From Clostridia bacterium (GTDB lineage: Bacteria > Bacillota > Clostridia > Christensenellales > Aristaeellaceae), in assembly GCA_017527065.1 (NCBI GenBank), contig JAFXQO010000058.1:1-55724 (forward strand): a stretch of DNA of 55,724 bases, read 5' to 3'. The notes under the pieces are model-generated. The model was given only the letters and a program-made list of their open reading frames with translations, did no database searches and had not been told where the DNA came from. This document shows, piece by piece, positions 44,130-51,000 of the stretch (position 1 is the stretch's first letter; the number at the start of each line of letters is the position of its first letter). A program made the translations under genes and the position numbers.

Positions 44130-45137
44130 TCAGCAATCATAATCATCGGTTCCGACGCCCGCGTATGGAATCGAATGGATCAGGCATTGAGCCGCGTCTT
44201 CGATGTCCTCGTAGTCCGGCTCTTCTCCTTCCCGCGCGCTGCATTCAAACTCGTCCACGATGTTTTCGATGAGCACCATGTCGATGAACAGGGGAAGCCG
44301 GGCCAGAAGCGCTTCGGAGACCTCCGTTTCATGCCTGTATCCCCGCAGGACGGCGTCGAAATACCAGCGCATGATCGCCATGCGCCTTTCCGCGTCCTTT
44401 TCAGACCGGCACCAGCCCACGCCGTGCGTCCAGAGATTGGCCAGATCGAACATGTACCAGCAGTTCATGCAGTTGTCGAAATCGAACACGGTCAGGTCGC
44501 CCGTGCTCATGTCGACGTGGTAATTGCCGTCGCTGAAATCGAAATGAACCAGGCCGTAGCTGCTTTGATCCATCGGAAGCGCGTGGAATTCCTCCAGCCG
44601 TTTTGCAATGGCGCTTTTCAATTCCGCATAGGAATCGGGGATCAGGCGGCTGATATAGTCCATGTTGTATTTATCGAAGTAGTCCGGGCGGCGGTGAGCC
44701 GGCGCATAGCGCTTGGAGAGAGCGTGGATCGCGCCGAGCGCCCTGCCGGTGTTGAAAAAATACTCCTCAAGGGGCGCGCCTTCCCGATAGCGATAGCCGT
44801 TGTCGGAGATCAGCATGCCCTTCGCATACTCGAACAGGCTGACGCAGACCGCCTTGCCGTTCCATTCGAGGCGTTCCACGTCTCTGCCCTGAACCGACGG
44901 GATCACATTTGCCACGGGCGCTCCGCTTTGCGCCAGGTAGCGCACGAATTCCGTCTCCGCCAGGTACTCCTCCAACCTCCTGTCGCCCAGCGCCGAGACG
45001 CGCAGGACGTATCTGTTTTCCCCGTTCAGACTGCAGATACAGACGAGATTGCGGCCGCCCTCGTGCCCGGACACCGGGCGGCACTCATACGCCTCCAGCG
45101 CGAACAGCTTTTTTGCGGAATCAAGTAGCTCCTTCAA
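44130..45137 (-). CDS. APH/choline-kinase-fold small-molecule phosphotransferase
   Basis: The 335-residue protein kinase-like fold keeps the catalytic loop GLVHFDFSDGNYHVD and the metal-binding TVFDFDNCMNCWYMFDLANL. The N-terminal lobe has ENRYVLRVSALGDRRLEEYL. Relatives phosphorylate homoserine, choline, hydroxylysine or aminoglycosides, and sequence alone does not choose among them. TTG 45137 was taken as the start because AGGAGG stands 8 bases upstream. It follows the acyl-CoA synthetase gene after 43 bases, so all three genes down to the GNAT probably share the T-box leader. Confidence 0.82.
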   Translation of the reverse strand: MKELLDSAKKLFALEAYECRPVSGHEGGRNLVCICSLNGENRYVLRVSALGDRRLEEYLAETEFVRYLAQSGAPVANVIPSVQGRDVERLEWNGKAVCVSLFEYAKGMLISDNGYRYREGAPLEEYFFNTGRALGAIHALSKRYAPAHRRPDYFDKYNMDYISRLIPDSYAELKSAIAKRLEEFHALPMDQSSYGLVHFDFSDGNYHVDMSTGDLTVFDFDNCMNCWYMFDLANLWTHGVGWCRSEKDAERRMAIMRWYFDAVLRGYRHETEVSEALLARLPLFIDMVLIENIVDEFECSAREGEEPDYEDIEDAAQCLIHSIPYAGVGTDDYDC

Positions 45138-45180
45138 TGATCGTTCCTCCTGCCGATGCGCGCCAGGCGATTGCCCGCCG

Positions 45181-47454
45181 TCACAGCTTGTTCCTGATGA
45201 TCTTTCCGCTGATGGTCTTGGGCAGTTCGTCGCGGAAGACCACGATGCGGGGGTACTTGTAAGGCGCGGTCTTCTGCTTCACGTAGGTCTGGATCTCCTT
45301 CTTCAGCTCGTCCGTGCCCACCGTGCCCCTGGTGAGCACGATGGACGCCTTGACCACCTGGCCGCGCACCTCGTCCGGCGCGGCGGACACGCCGCACTCC
45401 AGCACGTAGGGAAGCTCCATGATGACCGATTCGATCTCGAAGGGCCCGATGCGGTAGCCGGAGGACTTGATGACGTCGTCGGCGCGGCCCACGTACCAGT
45501 AGAAGCCGTCCTCGTCCTTCCAGGCCAGGTCGCCGGTGTGATACATGCCGTCGTGCCAGGCTTCCTTCGTGCGCTCCTCGTCGCGGTAGTAGCCCAGGAA
45601 CAGGCCGCAGGGGATCTTCCTGTCGGTGCGCACGACCACCTCTCCGGTCTCGCCGACGGGCACGGGATGGCCGTCCGCGTCCACCAGGTCGATGTCGTAG
45701 CCGGGCACGGGCTTGCCCATGGAGCCCAGCTTGTAGGTGGAACCGGTGAGGTTGCCGATGGTGAGAGTGGTTTCGGTCTGGCCGAAGCCCTCCATCACCT
45801 CCAGGCCGGTCATGGCCTCTATCTGACGGAACACCTCGGGGTTGAGCGCCTCGCCGGCGGTGGTGGCCTTCTGCACGGAGGAGAGGTCGTATTTGCTCAG
45901 GTCTTCCTTGATCATCATGCGGTACATGGTGGGCGGCGCGCAAAAGGTGGTCACGTTGTACCGCTTGAACAGCGGCAGGATGTCCGCCGCGTTGAAGCGG
46001 TCGAAGTCATAGGTGAACACGCAGCCCTCGCACAGCCATTGGCCGTACAGCTTGCCCCAGAGCGCCTTGCCCCAGCCGGTATCCGAGATGGTAAAGTGGA
46101 GCTTGCCCACCTGCACGCAGTGCCAGTATTTGGCGGTGATGAAGTGGCCCAGGGGATAGGTATAGGCGTGCTGCGCCATCTTCGGGTAGCCGGTGGTGCC
46201 GGAGGAGAAGAAGATGAGCATCGGGTCGTGTCCGCAGGGCGTGTCGGCGGTGCGCTCGTACTTGCCGGAGAACAGCTTGTATTCCCGGTCGAACAGGTGC
46301 CAGCCCGCCCTCGGCGTCTCGCCCGTGACCAGCTTGAGCTTCACCTGCGGGCACTGGGCCGCCGCCAGATCGACCTCGCGGCACAGCTCCTCGTCGTCGG
46401 CGCAGATGATGGCCGAGACGCCCGCCGCGTCGAAGCGGTAGGTGAGATCGTGCTCCTTGAGAAGGTTCGTGGCGGGAATTGCGATTGCGCCCAGCTTGTG
46501 CAGGCCCAGTATGGCGAACCAGAACTGGTAGTGCCGCTTGAGGATGAGCATCACGCGGTCGCCTTTCTTGATGCCCAGCGAAGTGAAGTAGTTCGCGCAC
46601 TGGGCGGAGGCGCGCTTGATGTCCGCAAAGGTGAAGCGGTGCTCGGCCTTGTTGTGGTCCAGGTGCAGCATGGCGGGGGCGTCGGGTTTCTTCTCGGCCA
46701 GCGCGTCCACCACGTCGAAGGCGAAGTTGAACTTGTCCTCGCCCACGAACTCGATTTCCCTGAGCAGGCCGTTTTCATCCTCTTTGGTTTTGATGAACCG
46801 CTCGGCGATGAGCCCGTCGGTGCGGCCGGCGGCCTTGATGGTCTTGGCGATGCGGCCCTCGTCGGCGTTGTCCTCGCCGGAGATGACCACCGCCAGGAAC
46901 TGGCAGGGAGAGCCGTCGATGGCGATCATGCCGTGAGGAGCGGAGGAGTTATAGTAGATGGAGTCGCCCTCGGCGAGGATCTCCGTATGGCCGCCCACCT
47001 GGACCTTCAAATGGCCCTTCAGGATCAGGTCGAATTCCTGGCCGGAGTGGGTGGTGGTATGGATGGGCTCCGTCTGCTGCTTGGGGATGTAGTCATAGGT
47101 GACGAAATACGGCTCGGCAAGCTTGCCCTTGAACATGGGGGCGAGGTTGCGGATGTCGATGCCGTCTTCCCGGGCGGTCTCGACGCCGCGGCCGGCGCGC
47201 GTCACAGTGTAGCTGGACAGGCGGGCGCTGGAGCCTTCGAGCAGCTCCGTGAGCTCGATGCCGAAGGCCAGGGAACACTTGTGGATAAAGGTGAAGGGGA
47301 GATCGACGAGGCCCTTCTCATATTTGAGATAGGTTTCCACGTCCAGCTCGGTTTTTTGCGCCATTTCCTCAACGGAGATGCCCATGACTTCCCGCATTTC
47401 ACGGATGCGCTGGCTGACCTCGGTGAGCATGTTCATGACATTGTTTGTTTCCAT
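45181..47454 (-). CDS. HTH-cupin-acyl-CoA synthetase fusion
   Basis: One 757-residue polypeptide joins a regulator to an enzyme. Residues about 10-65 form an XRE-type helix-turn-helix (RIREMREVMGISVEEMAQKT; ETYLKYEKGL). Residues about 115-190 form a cupin (TTTHSGQEFDLILKGHLKVQ; GDSIYYNSSAPHGMIAIDG). From about 235 to the end is an AMP-forming acyl-CoA synthetase: P-loop LIFFSSGTTGYPK, MEGFGQTETTLTIGNLTGS, YHTGDLAWKDEDGFYWYVGR, ADDVIKSSGYRIGPFEIES and the catalytic-Lys end PKTISGKIIRNKL. The enzyme part is closest in style to medium- or branched-chain acyl-CoA synthetases. ATG 47454 follows AAAGGAG by about 11 bases. Transcription is controlled by a T-box leader ending 36 bases upstream. The DNA-binding half may sense the acid or its CoA ester through the cupin; that is inference. 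Confidence 0.9.
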   Translation of the reverse strand: METNNVMNMLTEVSQRIREMREVMGISVEEMAQKTELDVETYLKYEKGLVDLPFTFIHKCSLAFGIELTELLEGSSARLSSYTVTRAGRGVETAREDGIDIRNLAPMFKGKLAEPYFVTYDYIPKQQTEPIHTTTHSGQEFDLILKGHLKVQVGGHTEILAEGDSIYYNSSAPHGMIAIDGSPCQFLAVVISGEDNADEGRIAKTIKAAGRTDGLIAERFIKTKEDENGLLREIEFVGEDKFNFAFDVVDALAEKKPDAPAMLHLDHNKAEHRFTFADIKRASAQCANYFTSLGIKKGDRVMLILKRHYQFWFAILGLHKLGAIAIPATNLLKEHDLTYRFDAAGVSAIICADDEELCREVDLAAAQCPQVKLKLVTGETPRAGWHLFDREYKLFSGKYERTADTPCGHDPMLIFFSSGTTGYPKMAQHAYTYPLGHFITAKYWHCVQVGKLHFTISDTGWGKALWGKLYGQWLCEGCVFTYDFDRFNAADILPLFKRYNVTTFCAPPTMYRMMIKEDLSKYDLSSVQKATTAGEALNPEVFRQIEAMTGLEVMEGFGQTETTLTIGNLTGSTYKLGSMGKPVPGYDIDLVDADGHPVPVGETGEVVVRTDRKIPCGLFLGYYRDEERTKEAWHDGMYHTGDLAWKDEDGFYWYVGRADDVIKSSGYRIGPFEIESVIMELPYVLECGVSAAPDEVRGQVVKASIVLTRGTVGTDELKKEIQTYVKQKTAPYKYPRIVVFRDELPKTISGKIIRNKL

Positions 47455-47490
47455 TTGGCGTCGTTCTCCTTTCGCGTTTGCGCCGGGACG

Positions 47491-47522
47491 AAAAAACCGT
47501 CTCAAGAATTCTCTTGAGACGG
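47491..47522 (-). terminator. T-box leader terminator
   Basis: CCGTCTCAAG (47497-47506) pairs perfectly with CTTGAGACGG (47513-47522). On the minus strand it is followed by six T (47491-47496). It competes with the antiterminator containing the T-box sequence just upstream. Confidence 0.92.
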
Positions 47523-47765
47523 GCAGATACTGCGCGCGGTACCACTCAACTTGCGTCTTTTGCAAAACGCCGCTTTTTCGGGCTCCAACAAGCCCTGTGC
47601 TTTTACGCAGCCCTACGGAAGACCTTTACTTGCGGCAGGCGTTCAAGGCTTCAGCTCGGAAGTGATAGGTTCTTCGGCATCGCGCTCCGCCGGCTTGCAC
47701 CCTCCGCCGGCTCTCTGAAGGAGACGATCCCAACCGTCTTCGTCACAGCTTTTCCCTATGTGGTT
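47491..47765 (-). ncRNA. T-box riboswitch leader
   Basis: On the minus strand the leader carries the antiterminator T-box TGAGTGGTACCGCGCG (47533-47548), then an intrinsic terminator. Upstream, Stem I-like sequence holds CAGAGAGCCGGCGG and GTGCAAGCCGGCGG, then GAAGAACCTATCACTTCC in the place expected for the specifier loop. Flanking pairs GTGA/TCAC and AGCT/AGCT close the base. My best specifier is ATC (isoleucine, 47664-47666, followed by A), but CTA (leucine) or another register cannot be excluded. Uncharged tRNA binding would favour read-through into the acyl-CoA synthetase gene. T-boxes normally control aminoacyl-tRNA synthetase, amino-acid synthesis and transport genes. Confidence 0.9.
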
Positions 47766-47771
47766 GTGCCT

Positions 47772-47800
47772 ATTTTATCGCCGATGCGGGTGCTTGTCAA
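47772..47800 (-). promoter_or_regulatory. Promoter of the T-box transcript
   Basis: On the minus strand TTGACA (47795-47800) and TAAAAT (47772-47777) are 17 bases apart, placing the start near 47765. Confidence 0.85.
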
Positions 47801-47838
47801 GGGCTACGCCAATTCTTTACGCAAGCCGCCTTTGCGAA

Positions 47839-47867
47839 TTGACATTTCGGGACTGTTAATGTATAAT
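47839..47867 (+). promoter_or_regulatory. Consensus promoter reading toward the HTH remnant
   Basis: TTGACA (47839-47844), 17 bases, TATAAT (47862-47867). It is divergent from the T-box promoter, with 38 bases between the two -35 boxes. A short leader and a 26-codon reading frame follow. It may now drive the giant repeat gene, since no terminator is visible before 48090. Confidence 0.8.
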
Positions 47868-47917
47868 CAACAATAAAGGGATGTATACCTCACTGTTTTC
47901 GGAAAGAGGAATCAGGC

Positions 47918-47998
47918 ATGGACGGTTTTATGAGCGTCAGGGAAGCGGCGCAGAAAAGGAAAGCGTCGGAATATCAGGTTCAAATCTCCTGTAAGTGA
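47918..47998 (+). pseudogene. Truncated small helix-turn-helix (excisionase-like) gene
   Basis: A 26-codon frame with GAAAGAGG upstream of ATG 47918 reads MDGFMSVREAAQKRKASEYQ and ends shortly after. It resembles the start of the small Clostridia HTH proteins whose N-terminus reads [IM]SVREAAEKWGISERRVQ. The Trp-Gly pair of that motif is lost (KRKAS) and the protein stops after helix 2. It is probably a decayed gene behind a still good promoter. It could also be a leader peptide. Confidence 0.4.
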
Positions 47999-48089
47999 GA
48001 AGGAAATCATCCCCAATGTATCGTGCATGCTGGGTTTTTAGCTACAACCATGTATAATGTTCTTATATGGATCATTGTTGAGGTGTAAA

Positions 48090-51000
48090 ATGAAAAAGGA
48101 AATCATAGCCTTGTTGATGATCATCCTGCTTGTCAGATCAGCAGCGACTGCCGAAGACAGTGCATTGAAACAAACGTTTTCAGAGAACAACAAACTCATG
48201 CAAGAAGAATATGTTGATGAGCAGGGCCATCTCTTCATTGGAGAAAATGGCTTTGCCCGTCACGAGCTGTTTTATGATGAGAATGATCGCGTTACCCGCG
48301 AGGAGTATTATGGCAAAGATCTCGAACCCATAGCAAACAAAGATGGATATGCGGTCGTAGAACGACGCTATGACGGGAACGGGAGGATTATCTGGTGTCG
48401 TTATTTGGATGCAAATGGCATGCCCGTTGCGGTCAAGGGAGTCTGCGAACAGGAGTATGTTTTCGATGACGCGGGCAACCTTGTCTCTGAAACCGTGTAC
48501 GATGGCAACGGCCAGCGAACGCTTCATCCTGACGGGTGGTGTGAACACGAGACGGTATACAATGAATCGAAGCAGAAGATATCTGAGCGCTGGCTGGGTG
48601 TGAATGGCGAGCCTGCGCTGTATAAGAACAATTACAGCGGCATCGACCGTGTATTTGACGAGGCGGGCAATGCCGTTCGAGAGACATATTACGATATGAC
48701 CGGCAAGGTCGGAGCGAACAGCAGTGGCATCATCTGCATCGAGCGAAAATACGACGAGAAAAAGCGCGTGGTATGGTACCGTTTTCTCGATGCGGAAGGG
48801 CAGCCAATGATGCTCAATAACATCGTGGAAATGGAACAGGGCTATGACGAAAGCGGCAATGTGAATCATGAAACCATCTACGACGGCAACGGCCAGCGAA
48901 CACTTCACCCTGACGGGTGGTGTGAACACGAGACGGTGTACAATGAATCGAAGCAGAAGATATCTGAACGCTGGCTGGGCGTGAATGGCGAGCCTATACT
49001 ATATAAGGACAATTACAGCGGCATCGACCGTGTATTCGACGAGGCGGGCAATGCCGTTCGAGAGACATATTACGATATGACCGGCAAGGTCGGCGCGAAC
49101 AGCAGTGGCATCATCACCATCGAGCGGAAATACGACGGGAATAAGCGCGTGGTGTGGTTCCGTTATCTCGATGCGAAAGGGCAGCCAATGATGCTCAATA
49201 ACATCGTGGAATTGGAACAAGGGTATGATGAAAACGGCAATGTGAATCATGAAACCGTGTATGACGGCAGAGGCCAGCGAACGCTACACCCTGACGGGTG
49301 GTGCGAACACGAGGCGGTATACAATGAGGCGAAGCAGAAGATATCAGAGCGCTGGCTGGGTGTGAATGGCGAGCCTGCGCTGTACAAGAACAATTACAGC
49401 GGCGTCGACCGTGTGTTCGACGAAGCGGGCAATGTCATCCGAGAGACATATTACGATATAACCGGCGAGGTCGGCGCAAACAGCAGTGGCATCATCACCA
49501 TCGAGCGGAAATACGACGGGAATAAGCGCGTGGTGTGGTACCGTTTTCTCGATGCGGAAGGGCAGCCAATGATGCTCAATAACATCGTGGAATTGGAACA
49601 GGGCTATGACGAAAGCAGCAATGTAGATCATGAAACCGTGTACGACGGCAATGGCCAGCGAACGCTTCACCCCGATGGATGGTGTGAACACGAGATGGTA
49701 TACAATGAGGCGAAGCAGAAGATATCAGAGCGCTGGCTGGGCTTGAATGGCGAGCCAGTGCTGTACAAGAACAATTACAGCGGCATCGACCAGGTTTTCG
49801 ACGAGGCTGGGAATGTCATCCGAGTGACATATTACGATATTACGGGTGAGGTCGGAGCGAACAGCAGTGGCGTCATCAGCATCGAGCGGAAATATGACGG
49901 GAATAAGCGCGTGGTATGGTTCCGTTATCTCGATGCGGAAGGGCAGCCAATGATGTACAAAAACATCGTGGAATTGGAATGGGGTTATGACGAAAGCGGC
50001 AATATAAATCATGAAACCGTTTATGACGGCAACGGCCAGCGAACGCTTCACCCTGACGGGTGGTGTGAACACGAGGCGGTGTACAACGAATCGAAGCAGA
50101 AGATATCTGAACGCTGGCTGGGTGTGAATGGCGAGCCCGCTCTGTACAAGGACAATTACAGCGGCATCGACCGTGTATACGATGAAGCGGGCAATGTCAT
50201 TCGAGAGACATATTATGATATTACCGGCCAGGTCGGCGCAAACAGCAGTGGCATCATCACCATCGAGCGGAAATACGACGTGAATAAGCGCGTGGTGTGG
50301 TACCGTTATCTCGATGCGGAAGGGCAGCCAATGCTGCTCAATAACATCGCAGAAATGGAACAGGGGTATGACGAAAACGGCAATGTGAACCATGAAACCG
50401 TGTACGACGGCAACGGCCAGCGAACGCTTCACCCTGACGGGTGGTGCGAACACGAGGCGGTATACAATGAATCGAAGCAGAAGATATCAGAGCGCTGGCT
50501 GGATGTGAATGGCGAGCCTGCGCTGTACAAGGACGCATACAGTGGCATCGACCGTGTATACGATGAAGCGGGCAATGTCATCCGAGAGATATATTATGAT
50601 ATTACGGGCGAGGTCGGCGCGAACAGCAGTGGCGTCATTGCCATCGAGCGGAAATACGACGAGAAAAAGCGCGTGGTGTGGTTCCGATATCTCGATGCTG
50701 AAGGACAGCCAATGTTGCTCAATAACATCGCAGAAATGGAATGGGGCTATGACGAGAACGGCAATGTGAATCATGAAACCGTCTATGATGCCAATGGCCA
50801 GCGAACGCTTCACCCGGACGGATGGTGCGAACACGAGACGGTATACAATGAGGCGAAGCAGAAGGTATCTGAGCGCTGGCTGGGTGTGAATGGCGAGACT
50901 ATGCTGTATAAGAACGCATACAGCGGCATCGACCGTGTATTTGACGAGGCGGGCAATGTCATCCGAGAGACATATTACGATATTATGGGCGAGGTCGGCG

